Shown one piece after another: positions 8,957-17,788 of a stretch of DNA of 64,000 nucleotides. A program made the translations under genes and the position numbers. A model generated the notes under the pieces. That model worked only from the letters and a program-made list of their open reading frames with translations. It ran no database searches and was not told where the DNA came from. Source of the stretch: Candidatus Rifleibacteriota bacterium (lineage in GTDB: Bacteria > Muiribacteriota > Ozemobacteria > Ozemobacterales > Ozemobacteraceae); the NCBI GenBank assembly GCA_015233565.1, contig JADFXM010000001.1:310001-374000 (forward strand), given 5' to 3'. Position 1 is the first letter of the stretch, and each line of letters starts with the position of its first letter.

Positions 8957-10168
8957 TTGTCTTTTAAACCTAGAATAAAAGTACTGATTGCCGATGACAT
9001 GGTCGAATTGCGCTCAAACGTGCGCAGGATGCTTACTGGAAATGATAACATTCAAGTAATTGGTGAAGCCAATGATGGGGAAGAGGCTCTCAAACTTGCA
9101 AAAGAGTTAAATCCTCATTTGATCCTTATGGATATCAATATGCCTAAGATTGATGGATTAAGGGTTACCGAGATCCTTGGCAAAGACCGTCCTGATATTC
9201 AGGTAGTTATCATGTCTATTCAGGGTGAACAGGAATACCTCAGGCGGGCGATGAAAGCTGGAGCCAAAGATTTCCTGACGAAGCCCTTCTCCGGGACTGA
9301 GTTAGTAGAATCAATTCAAAATGCCTTCAACAACTGGATTAAAGACCGCCCGGAATATCTCCAACAAGCTAGCAAAGCACAGGTTTTTACTTTTTTTGCA
9401 ACCAAAGGTGGTGTTGGGAAAACCACTCTTGCGACTAATCTTGCCGTTTGTTTGGCAAGCAAAGGAAAAAAAACCCTCTTAATCGATGGGTCTTTTCAGT
9501 TTGGTGATGTCGCTATTACGCTCAACCTTACTCCCAAAAAGAATTTTTATCACATTGTTGAAAAGGAAGAAGAGCTCTCAATTTCAACAATAGAAAAAAA
9601 TATTACAAAACACTCCAGCGGTTTGGAATTGCTTTTGGCTCCTCATGAACCTGCTTTGGCTGATGCGATCAAACCAAATCATATCAAGACAGTTCTTGAA
9701 TGTTTGTCGACAAACTACCAATTTATTATTATTGATACTCCGCCAAAAATAAGTGAAATTGAGTTGGCCTTTCTGGATAAAACCGATTGTGTTCTGTTAT
9801 TAGCCACACTGGAAATAAGTTCCCTGAAAAATACCAAAATTTGCTTAAAGACATTTAATGATATAAGCTTTGACACAACCAAAATTAAAATAGTTCTTAA
9901 CAAAGATATTTCTAATGTTGGAATCAGTCCTAAAGATCTGGAGGAAGGACTCCAAATTCCAATGTTTGCAGTTGTTCCCATGGATTCAGAAACAGCTCAA
10001 AAAGCTTTGAACACTGGGGAACCTTTTTTTATCAAATTTCCCAATAGTACGCTTGCAAAAGCGATGGAGGCGATTGCTTCAAAGATTTTACCCGGGGAAC
10101 CCCCCAAACCCCCGGTAGGAAAATCCAGTGCAATTTTAAAAATTAAAGATTTACTGTTTGGAGCTTAG
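8957..10168 (+). CDS. tadZ: TadZ/CpaE: receiver domain fused to ParA-like ATPase
   Basis: 403 residues. Residues 6-120 form a response-regulator receiver with the full acidic pocket: Asp13/Asp14, phospho-acceptor Asp59 (LMDINMP), Ser87 and Lys109 (LTKPF). From about residue 130 a MinD/ParA-type ATPase follows, with the deviant Walker A motif KGGVGKTT. TadZ localises the pilus machine to its cell site. Many TadZ receivers have lost the Asp; this one appears intact. Start TTG at 8957 with GAGGA eight bases upstream. Confidence 0.88.
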   Translation: MSFKPRIKVLIADDMVELRSNVRRMLTGNDNIQVIGEANDGEEALKLAKELNPHLILMDINMPKIDGLRVTEILGKDRPDIQVVIMSIQGEQEYLRRAMKAGAKDFLTKPFSGTELVESIQNAFNNWIKDRPEYLQQASKAQVFTFFATKGGVGKTTLATNLAVCLASKGKKTLLIDGSFQFGDVAITLNLTPKKNFYHIVEKEEELSISTIEKNITKHSSGLELLLAPHEPALADAIKPNHIKTVLECLSTNYQFIIIDTPPKISEIELAFLDKTDCVLLLATLEISSLKNTKICLKTFNDISFDTTKIKIVLNKDISNVGISPKDLEEGLQIPMFAVVPMDSETAQKALNTGEPFFIKFPNSTLAKAMEAIASKILPGEPPKPPVGKSSAILKIKDLLFGA

Positions 10169-10181
10169 GAGGTAACAAAAA

Positions 10182-11552
10182 ATGGGTGGTCTACTTTCAA
10201 GATTGAACGAGGAAAAGAAGTCTACTTCTACTTCTGGTGTTATGGATTCAACAGCGACTCGCGAAATTTCGGGTTTTGAAAAACTCAAAGAAAAAGTGCA
10301 GGGTCGGTTGATTGATGACATGCCTCAGGCCATTATGACCGAGCAAAATGTTGAAAAGAAGAAGGCTATGTTGCGTGATCGAATCATTTCGGTCACCAGC
10401 GAAGAAAGCCCCAAGCTGAATATTACCCTTTCCCAAAGAGAAGCTGATCAAATGACTCAGGTTCTTCTTGACGATATGATCGGATTCGGGCCAATCCAGA
10501 GACTTCTGGATGAAGAGGAAATTTCTGAAATTATGGTTAACGGCCCTTATCAAATTTATTATGAAAAAAAGGGAAAACTTATTCTTTCGGATGTAAAGTT
10601 CAAAGATAATGAGCATGTTATGCGAATTATCGAAAGAATTGTTGCTCCAATCGGAAGAAGAATCGACGAATCAACTCCTTATGTTGATGCGCGTCTCCCA
10701 GACGGATCACGCGTTAATGCTTTGATTCCTCCCATTGCTCTCAATGGCCCGACTATCACAATTCGAAAATTTAAAAAAGAAAAATTGACCATAAATGATA
10801 TGGTCAAATTTGGCACCCTGACTGAAGAAATGGCAGAATTTCTCAAAGCTGCGATTATGTGCCGATTGAATATTGTTGTTTCAGGAGGTACTGGGTCAGG
10901 GAAAACAACGACTTTAAATATTTTGAGTTCTTTTATCCCTGAAGATGAGAGAATAATCACCTGTGAAGACGCTGCAGAACTCCAACTGAGGCAACCGCAT
11001 GTTGTGAGGCTTGAGACCAGGCCTGCCAACATTGAAGGGAAAGGTGCTGTTCCAATGCGGGAATTGATTAAAAACACTCTTCGTATGAGACCGGAAAGAG
11101 TTATCGTTGGAGAGTGCCGCGGTGGTGAAGCCCTGGACATGCTTCAAGCCATGAATACTGGCCACGATGGATCATTGACAACGGGTCACGCCAACACTCC
11201 CCGCGATATGTTAGCCCGTCTCGAAACCATGTGTCTTATGGCTGGCATGGATCTCCCGGTGAGGGCTATTCGCGAACAGATTGCATCTGCCGTTCATATG
11301 ATTGTTCAGCAGTCTCGCTTGAAAGATGGGTCACGAAAAATCACCTACTTGACAGAAATCCAGGGAATGGAAGGCGAAAAGGTTGTTATGCAGGATATTT
11401 TCCGCTTCGAACAATCAGGGATTGATGAAAAAGGAAAAATCATCGGGAGATTGAAACCCACCGGGATCAGACCTAAATTTGCACAAAAATTTGAAGAATC
11501 CGGAGTTCATCTGCCAGCAAATATTTTTACTGATACGTCCAAAGGGTGGTAG
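10182..11552 (+). CDS. tadA: Tad secretion ATPase TadA/CpaF
   Basis: 456-residue GspE/VirB11-superfamily ATPase that powers Flp pilus assembly. Walker A is SGGTGSGKTT (about residues 234-243), Asp box and Walker B lie in RPERVIVGECRGGEALDML, and the His box is TTGHANTPRDML. The N-terminal domain carries the CpaF motif GFGPIQRLLDEEEISEIMVN. It starts at ATG 10182 after AGGAGGT, 13 bases past tadZ. Confidence 0.93.
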   Translation: MGGLLSRLNEEKKSTSTSGVMDSTATREISGFEKLKEKVQGRLIDDMPQAIMTEQNVEKKKAMLRDRIISVTSEESPKLNITLSQREADQMTQVLLDDMIGFGPIQRLLDEEEISEIMVNGPYQIYYEKKGKLILSDVKFKDNEHVMRIIERIVAPIGRRIDESTPYVDARLPDGSRVNALIPPIALNGPTITIRKFKKEKLTINDMVKFGTLTEEMAEFLKAAIMCRLNIVVSGGTGSGKTTTLNILSSFIPEDERIITCEDAAELQLRQPHVVRLETRPANIEGKGAVPMRELIKNTLRMRPERVIVGECRGGEALDMLQAMNTGHDGSLTTGHANTPRDMLARLETMCLMAGMDLPVRAIREQIASAVHMIVQQSRLKDGSRKITYLTEIQGMEGEKVVMQDIFRFEQSGIDEKGKIIGRLKPTGIRPKFAQKFEESGVHLPANIFTDTSKGW

Positions 11553-11556
11553 TCGC

Positions 11557-12618
11557 TTGGAACTGATTTTTGTTGGAATCGTTGGAGTTTCAAGTTTACT
11601 TTTTGTTCTTCTGTTGTATTCCATTTTTGGAAAACAACCAGGCGAAGAAGTTCGCGCCAGAATGGAGCAATATCTCATTGAGAGTGAGGTGGCTGCAAAG
11701 GCCTATGTTCCACCCGATGAGGAAGAAGCCGAGGAAAAACCTTCTGAAGACGATTTGAACTTAGATCAATCTGAAGAGGCTTGGGTAAAAGAATCAAAAG
11801 GTAGTGGAAGTGGGGCAAAAAAGCTCCTTTTCAACATCGGTTCAATTATCACACCACGGGGAATGGCAGCCCGCATTGCTTCGAATCTTGCCAAAGCCGA
11901 GGTTCCGCTTAAAGCTAATGAATTTGTTGCAATACAATTTTTATCCACTATGGGACCAATAATATTCGGGTTTTTGATCCTTAAGAATATTATATATGGA
12001 TTAATAATGGGGCTGATCGGTTTTATAGCTCCCCAAATCTGGCTTTCCATGCGAAAAGGTGCCAGATTATTAGCCTTCAAAAATCAGATTCTTGATACAT
12101 TGATAACCATGTCCAACGGAATGAAAGCTGGATATTCATTGCTTCAAGCCATGGAAATGGTTGCTCGTGAGGGTTCCCCTCCGATGTCAACCGAATTGAA
12201 ACGTGTTATTAAAGAGAACAGTCTTGGAATGAACCTTGAAGATGCATTGAAAGCTCTGAATGATCGAGTTGAAAGTGAGGACTGGGACTTAGTTACCACA
12301 GTTGTTCTGATTCAACGCCAGGTTGGTGGAAATCTTTCTGAAATTCTTGACAAGATTGGGTTTACACTTAGACAAAGAATGAAATTGAAGGGTGATATTG
12401 CCACCAAAACGGCTCAGGCAAAAGCTTCAGGAGCAATGGTCGGAGCATTGCCATTTGGAATTGGTTTTATGATTTATTTAATCAACCCCAAGTTCATTTC
12501 CATGCTCTGGACTTTCAAAATGGGTTTTTTCAGAGGCTGGTTTGTTATTGTTTTCGGCCTGATTTGGGAAGTCATCGGAATGTTCATTATTATGAAAATT
12601 GTTGATATTGAAGTGTGA
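11557..12618 (+). CDS. tadB: Tad inner-membrane platform protein TadB
   Basis: About 353 residues; a T2SF-type membrane protein with an N-terminal membrane segment, an acidic cytoplasmic linker (EEEAEEKPSEDDLN), further membrane helices, and the T2SF core (NQILDTLITMSNGMKAGYSL...MEMVARE). The start is TTG at 11557, five bases after the tadA stop, with GGGTGG upstream; the in-frame ATG at 11479 lies inside tadA and is unlikely. It forms the pilus platform with TadC. Confidence 0.88.
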   Translation: MELIFVGIVGVSSLLFVLLLYSIFGKQPGEEVRARMEQYLIESEVAAKAYVPPDEEEAEEKPSEDDLNLDQSEEAWVKESKGSGSGAKKLLFNIGSIITPRGMAARIASNLAKAEVPLKANEFVAIQFLSTMGPIIFGFLILKNIIYGLIMGLIGFIAPQIWLSMRKGARLLAFKNQILDTLITMSNGMKAGYSLLQAMEMVAREGSPPMSTELKRVIKENSLGMNLEDALKALNDRVESEDWDLVTTVVLIQRQVGGNLSEILDKIGFTLRQRMKLKGDIATKTAQAKASGAMVGALPFGIGFMIYLINPKFISMLWTFKMGFFRGWFVIVFGLIWEVIGMFIIMKIVDIEV

Positions 12619-12628
12619 GGAGAAAAGA

Positions 12629-13576
12629 ATGGATCTGCTAATTCCAATTGTTATTGCCGGAATAGTTTTTGCACTGATTATCGTTCTTTTTCCTTCGGGA
12701 GGAGAAAAAAGCGATATTCAATCCCGTTTAGCGCAGCTTGACGGAGACACGGGTACTTCTCCGGCAGTTGTGATTGAAAATGAGGATCTCAAGAAACCTT
12801 TTGTGGATCGTGTAATAAGGCCGTTTCTCGCGAATTTGGCTGGAAAACGTGATCCAAAGGAAATGCGGAAAGCCCAAAAAAGCACTGTTCGAGCGATGCT
12901 AGCTCAAGCTGGTTATCCTGGTGGATTAACGGTAGCAGAGTTTGTTGTCATTCAGAATCTTTTCAGGGTTATTGCTCCGGCAGTCTTTGTTGCTTTCGCT
13001 ATTGTAGGGCACTTTCAGTTTAATAATTTAATCCTTGCTGGAGTAGTTGGAGCTGTTTTTGGAATGATGGGCCCGAAGTTCTTTTTGCAGAGAAAAATTG
13101 CGGAAAGGTTGCATGGAATTCAGAAACAGCTTCCTGATGTTCTTGACCTTCTAACAGTTGCTGTCGAAGCAGGGTTGGGTTTCGATGCAGCCTGCGACAA
13201 GGTTGTTGAAAAGATGAAAGGACCCATTCCCGATGAATTCAGTTTGACCTTGCGCCAGATGCGAATGGGGCAATCACGAAAAGATGCTTTTAAAGAGATG
13301 TCAAATCGCGTAAGTCATCCGGATATGGCGGCATTCATTTCAGCTCTGATTCAAGCTGATCAGCTGGGTGTTTCGATTGGGACCGTTTTGCGGATCCAGT
13401 CGGATCAACTTAGGGATAAACGCAGACAACGTGCCGAAGAAGAAGCAGCTACCGCTCCTGTTAAAATGATGATTCCACTTGTATTTTTCATCTTCCCGAA
13501 TGTGGGAATAGTCATTGGATGTCCTGCAATTTTCCAGGTCGTTGAGGGGTTGGCCTCATCTGGTATGGCGAACTAG
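12629..13576 (+). CDS. tadC: Tad inner-membrane platform protein TadC
   Basis: About 315 residues with an N-terminal membrane helix, central helices and the T2SF motif LHGIQKQLPDVLDLLTVAVE, followed by GLGFDAACDKV, as in TadC. Start ATG at 12629 with GAGGAG seven bases upstream; an in-frame ATG at 12599 would overlap tadB. It ends with two hydrophobic segments. It is the last pilus gene of the operon. Confidence 0.88.
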   Translation: MDLLIPIVIAGIVFALIIVLFPSGGEKSDIQSRLAQLDGDTGTSPAVVIENEDLKKPFVDRVIRPFLANLAGKRDPKEMRKAQKSTVRAMLAQAGYPGGLTVAEFVVIQNLFRVIAPAVFVAFAIVGHFQFNNLILAGVVGAVFGMMGPKFFLQRKIAERLHGIQKQLPDVLDLLTVAVEAGLGFDAACDKVVEKMKGPIPDEFSLTLRQMRMGQSRKDAFKEMSNRVSHPDMAAFISALIQADQLGVSIGTVLRIQSDQLRDKRRQRAEEEAATAPVKMMIPLVFFIFPNVGIVIGCPAIFQVVEGLASSGMAN

Positions 13577-13600
13577 ACACTCTTTATCGGACAATTAAAA

Positions 13601-13957
13601 ATGTTTAGATTGGTCAGAAAAATTGATCAGAGGATAATTGCCGACAGATTAAGGATTGCAGATGATTTCCTTGCCAGATTCAGAGGTCTCATGTTTGTTC
13701 CCTCGATTTCTGAAAATGAAGGTTTGGTGCTTGAACCGTGTTCAAGTATCCACATGTTTTTTATGCGCTTTCCCATCGATGCTCTTTTTCTTGATAAAAA
13801 TGGGGTTTCAGTTGCAATTTACAATTCACTTCGCCCCTGGATCAACTTCTCCAGTTGGCATCGAACTGCTCAGCGTGTTGTAGAGCTTAAAGCCGGAATT
13901 TTGGCGAAAAATTCTGCAAAATTGGGAGAAGAATTTGATATTTTAAGCAACTTGTGA
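13601..13957 (+). CDS. DUF192 family protein
   Basis: 118 residues matching the DUF192 core: RFRGLMFVPSISENEGLVLEP, then SSIHMFFMRFPIDALFLDKNG and a late AQRVVELKAG. The molecular function of the family is not established. It follows tadC by 24 bases on the same strand, and DUF192 genes are often found beside tad loci, which supports co-transcription. It has no signal peptide. Confidence 0.8.
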   Translation: MFRLVRKIDQRIIADRLRIADDFLARFRGLMFVPSISENEGLVLEPCSSIHMFFMRFPIDALFLDKNGVSVAIYNSLRPWINFSSWHRTAQRVVELKAGILAKNSAKLGEEFDILSNL

Positions 13958-14030
13958 CAGTTTTTTGCCGATAATTTGATATTGAATCAATTATTACTTG
14001 GGATAAAACAAAAAGGAGTGCCCTTTTTTT

Positions 14031-17000
14031 ATGAAGAATAATTTTCGTGCTGAAACCATTGGAATAGCAACGTTGGGGTTTGGTTTAGTCTGTTTTTTCC
14101 TTATTTTGCTAGGTTGTACTGGCAATAACCCGATGGGGGTAAACGTTGGTATCATTGCCAGCGGAACTGTCAGCACGACTGCTGCCACGACTACTGCATC
14201 CCTTGTTGCGCAAGTGACAACCGGAGGTGGCGAGCCAATGGCAAGTGTTTCAGTAGTGCTCTACGATATTGGAAATTATCCCAAAGTTCAATCCAGCAGC
14301 TTTACGACTACAGCTGATGGCAAATTTATTTTTAACAATGTAACTGTGGGTTTTTACATTATTGTAATTAACCCTGCTACTAATCCCCAATTTAAAAACT
14401 ATAGTCAAACTTCTCAGATTGTGGAGGCTAAAGTTCCTGCAACAAATGATCTGGGAAAAATTGTTGCACCAATCGCGGGAAACGTAAATACTGTCGGAGG
14501 AACACTCCTTACAAACTCTGGGGGACCAATGGAAAATGTCCTAGTGGCTCTCTACGAAGTTGGGAGCTATCCCAACGGTTTGCCAACAATGCTGGCTTCA
14601 ACTACGGCTGATGGAAAATTCCTCTTTTCGGGTGTTTCAGTGACTCATTACGTTCTGTTGGTAAATCCAACAACTAATGTGAATTTTGCAACTCTTTCTC
14701 CGACTACCCGTTTAATAGAAGTTAAAGTAGCTGGATCAAACGATCTTGGACAAATGACTATTGGACCATATACTGCTCTTAATGCCAGTGGTGCGTTGAC
14801 TCTTCCAACTGCTGTTGGAAGAATCGTAGATTCGAATGGAAGCCCGCTGGCTTCTGTTGGTATTTCGCTCTATAATTCCACAAGTTATCCAACATCTCCA
14901 CCATTAAAAATTGCGACAACTACCCTTGACGGAAAATTTGTATTTTCAGATTTAACCCTTGGATACTATATTTTAGCGATTGATCCCTCAACTAACAAAG
15001 CAACCTACCCAACTTATGGCTTTACTACTCAAATTGTTCAAATTACTCAGCAAGGTGCGAACACACTTGGTGATTTCACGATTGGTAGCACTTCCTCTTA
15101 TGGTACTACGAGCCAAAATTTGCTTTCCGGTCGTGTTACAACCTCTACCGGGGAAGTTGTTTATGGAGTTGCAGTTTTAATATATAAATCTGAAAATTAT
15201 CCCTCGACTCCAATTGCTTCCACTACCACCGGGGCTGATGGAAAATTTATAATTAGTGGTTTGTCCATAGGAACTTATACCCTTAGGGTAGACCCATTAT
15301 CCGGTGATTTGACTAAAATTGCTAAGTATTCAAGTTATGCTCCGACTATCTCGTTTGTGGCTGTCAGTCAAAGTGGTTTGAATACCTTGACAGCTGATAT
15401 TAAGATTTCAACCTCAATGGTTTCAATTTTGGGAAAAGTTTATTCGGTAGCGAGCGAACCACTTGCTGGAGTTACAGTTCAGTTGAAGTCAACGGATTCT
15501 TCTCAGTCCTGGAATATCCAAACTACAACCACCAGTGATGGGAGCTACCTCTTTTCAAATCTTCCCCAGGGGCAGTATATTTTAGTAGTTGATCCAAGTT
15601 CTGTATATTCAAAACTGGGGCAGTTTACTCAAATCTATTCTACTTCTGCAGAAGGGATTAACGCTGTTCCCGTTATTGCTCTTTCACCCGCCACAAATAT
15701 GGTTGTCGGAAGAGTCGTAACCGGAAATGGCGATCCGGTATCTGGTTTAACAGTAACCTTATATAAATCTGAAAATTACCCAGCAGGAGCTATCAATGGC
15801 ACTACACTCACCGGGGGTGATGGTAAATTTACTTTCTCAAATGTCTCCTCCGGAAGTTATGCTTTCCAGGTTACTTCCGCTTCTCCGGGGCAAAATTATC
15901 CCACGACTGTAGAATTCAGAGATGTTAAACAAATTGGGTTAAATCAAATTTCGGATATTGTTGTAAAAGTAACATCATTTTCTCTTAATGGAATCGTGGA
16001 AAAGACGAGCGGTGATCCAATGGAGGGAGTACCGGTTACCCTCTACAAAGCAAGTGACTACGAAACATGGGTTGAAAATAAAAAGACACTTACCCCGTCG
16101 AATTCTTTGGGTGAATCTACAACAACCAATGATGGAAGTTTCTTTTTTGACAACCTTCCTGCAGCTGGTCATTACGTAGTTTTTGCTGATCCTACTACCA
16201 GTAAAAACTATTCCTCCTATAATTCATTTTATCAAAGTGTTGCAGTAGCAGCCTCTGGTGCAACTCCTTTGATTACAATTAAAATGACCATACCGGCTAA
16301 TTCGAGTACTATTATTACTAAGTCGATTAAAGGGCATTTAATCGCAAGAATCGGAGAAAATGACTGGAGTACTGCACAATTAACTCTTGATACGAGTCAA
16401 ATGACCGTTGCTGATGTCCAAGGAAACTTTAAATTTCAAAATGTGCAGGATGGTTTAAGAACGGTTACAGTTTCAAAGCCAGGTTTTAAACCAGCAACAT
16501 TTACTTTCGAAGTTAGAACAGTTCAAGATACCACAACAAATCCAGCCACAAAAAATTTCGTTGGAGTTTTTATTAATAACGCAGCTTGTATTGCAGATCT
16601 AGGTGGTTACTACGATTTGGGAGACGTTGAAATTCAGTTTGATTTACTTCCCAGCGCAATTCTGGCAGGCACTGTAAAGAGATTGGAATACTTTGACAAT
16701 ACCGGGATTAGTTTAAATGCAAAAACTACTCCACTTGGATTTTTTGAATTTCAACTGTATTGGTATAATCCAGATACAAACTGGATTGCTTTTTCTTCCG
16801 ACGTAGTTACTGATTCTAATGGAACCTGGAAAGTTTGTAATGTGCCTCAACCACCTACTAGTGTTGGAGCTGTGGCATTTCCAAAGGGAATGACGATCAC
16901 TCCCGGGTTATGGCCGGATGCCCAGGGAAAATATCATTGGACTTCGAACTTTGCTACCGCTTTTACTCAATCTTTTACTTCAATCACATACCCTTTAACG

Positions 17001-17453
17001 GCTGGAAATACGAGGATAATGGATTTCACCGTTCCGGATAATTATTATCAGATAATGTCAAAACAATACCCGGATTGGGTAAACATTGCCGGTACTCTCC
17101 AGCCAAATCCATCTGATCCTTTAAAAACAGATCCCGAAGTAGATTATCAGAACAAACCAGTTAAAGCGTATGCGAGAATAGGTGATACGATAACCTTTAA
17201 CTTTAAATCAGTTACAGGAGCAAACGGTTATAAAATTAACTTTGTTCCAGCATACAACGGTGGCCCTGATAACGAAATTAATCAGTTGCTTGGTGCTGTT
17301 CCAGCCGGTCAAGCAAACATTGCATATTCATTTACTCCAAGTGCAATCGGCTTAACTGCAGGTGCTTATACTGTCCGACTGGGGGCGGTTTCCCCTACAG
17401 TTGAAACCGGGACTTGGTGGTCATCAACGGTTGGATTGGTTCTTTCTAATTGA
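14031..17453 (+). CDS. Large lipoprotein with carboxypeptidase-regulatory-like repeats
   Basis: 1140 residues with a lipoprotein signal (LLGC, Cys29). At least seven tandem beta-sandwich repeats of 75-100 residues follow. Each begins like GRVVTGNGDPVSGLTVTLY, often then a YP, and each has a TTxDGKFxFxxVxxGxY motif. This is the carboxypeptidase D regulatory-like or SdrD-B-like fold. An eighth, diverged copy and a C-terminal region with Trp-rich and Ig-like segments complete it. Such proteins are usually rod-like surface or adhesive structures. RBS AAAAGGAG precedes the ATG and a strong terminator follows, so it is probably a single-gene unit. Substrate or ligand unknown. Confidence 0.75.
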   Translation: MKNNFRAETIGIATLGFGLVCFFLILLGCTGNNPMGVNVGIIASGTVSTTAATTTASLVAQVTTGGGEPMASVSVVLYDIGNYPKVQSSSFTTTADGKFIFNNVTVGFYIIVINPATNPQFKNYSQTSQIVEAKVPATNDLGKIVAPIAGNVNTVGGTLLTNSGGPMENVLVALYEVGSYPNGLPTMLASTTADGKFLFSGVSVTHYVLLVNPTTNVNFATLSPTTRLIEVKVAGSNDLGQMTIGPYTALNASGALTLPTAVGRIVDSNGSPLASVGISLYNSTSYPTSPPLKIATTTLDGKFVFSDLTLGYYILAIDPSTNKATYPTYGFTTQIVQITQQGANTLGDFTIGSTSSYGTTSQNLLSGRVTTSTGEVVYGVAVLIYKSENYPSTPIASTTTGADGKFIISGLSIGTYTLRVDPLSGDLTKIAKYSSYAPTISFVAVSQSGLNTLTADIKISTSMVSILGKVYSVASEPLAGVTVQLKSTDSSQSWNIQTTTTSDGSYLFSNLPQGQYILVVDPSSVYSKLGQFTQIYSTSAEGINAVPVIALSPATNMVVGRVVTGNGDPVSGLTVTLYKSENYPAGAINGTTLTGGDGKFTFSNVSSGSYAFQVTSASPGQNYPTTVEFRDVKQIGLNQISDIVVKVTSFSLNGIVEKTSGDPMEGVPVTLYKASDYETWVENKKTLTPSNSLGESTTTNDGSFFFDNLPAAGHYVVFADPTTSKNYSSYNSFYQSVAVAASGATPLITIKMTIPANSSTIITKSIKGHLIARIGENDWSTAQLTLDTSQMTVADVQGNFKFQNVQDGLRTVTVSKPGFKPATFTFEVRTVQDTTTNPATKNFVGVFINNAACIADLGGYYDLGDVEIQFDLLPSAILAGTVKRLEYFDNTGISLNAKTTPLGFFEFQLYWYNPDTNWIAFSSDVVTDSNGTWKVCNVPQPPTSVGAVAFPKGMTITPGLWPDAQGKYHWTSNFATAFTQSFTSITYPLTAGNTRIMDFTVPDNYYQIMSKQYPDWVNIAGTLQPNPSDPLKTDPEVDYQNKPVKAYARIGDTITFNFKSVTGANGYKINFVPAYNGGPDNEINQLLGAVPAGQANIAYSFTPSAIGLTAGAYTVRLGAVSPTVETGTWWSSTVGLVLSN

Positions 17454-17463
17454 TAAGAATACC

Positions 17464-17497
17464 ACGCCGCCTATCTCAGGCGGCGTTGTTTTTTTAT
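17464..17497 (+). terminator. Rho-independent terminator
   Basis: Perfect nine-base stem ACGCCGCCT/AGGCGGCGT (17464-17472 with 17478-17486), loop ATCTC, followed by TTGTTTTTTT. It lies ten bases after the stop of the 1140-residue lipoprotein gene. Confidence 0.93.
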
Positions 17498-17546
17498 AAT
17501 TCCAAATTAAATTAAACAGTTAATGGTTGATTGGACAGCAACGTTA

Positions 17547-17608
17547 ATGTCATTGCGAATAGGTGAAACCGACGAAACACATGCCTTGAGTTTGTAGGAG
17601 GAATCTCA
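17547..17608. repeat. Possible relic of a GTCATTGCGA-type intergenic repeat
   Basis: The segment starts GTCATTGCGAA, continues with ACCGACGAAACA and later GGAATCTCAC. This resembles the dispersed palindromic GTCATTGCGAG...CGAAGCAATCTC repeats seen in many bacterial genomes. It is degraded, and only a genome-wide search could confirm it. Confidence 0.3.
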
Positions 17609-17648
17609 CTTTTTGGGGTCAGTTAATTCCAAGAAAAAACGGGATTAT

Positions 17649-17678
17649 TTGACAAAAAATGTTTCTCAATGAGATTAT
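17649..17678 (+). promoter_or_regulatory. Candidate sigma-70 promoter
   Basis: TTGACA (17649-17654) is followed after 18 bases by GATTAT (17673-17678). It lies about 110 bases upstream of the next lipoprotein gene. The -10 box is weak. Confidence 0.35.
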
Positions 17679-17788
17679 TAAGTTGTTATACGTTTGTTTT
17701 GATACTCAGTAGCGTAGAGGGTATTTTGTAAGAGAGTTCTAATTCGCCGAAAAAAAATAAATCTATACTTAATGGATTATTATTAGGT

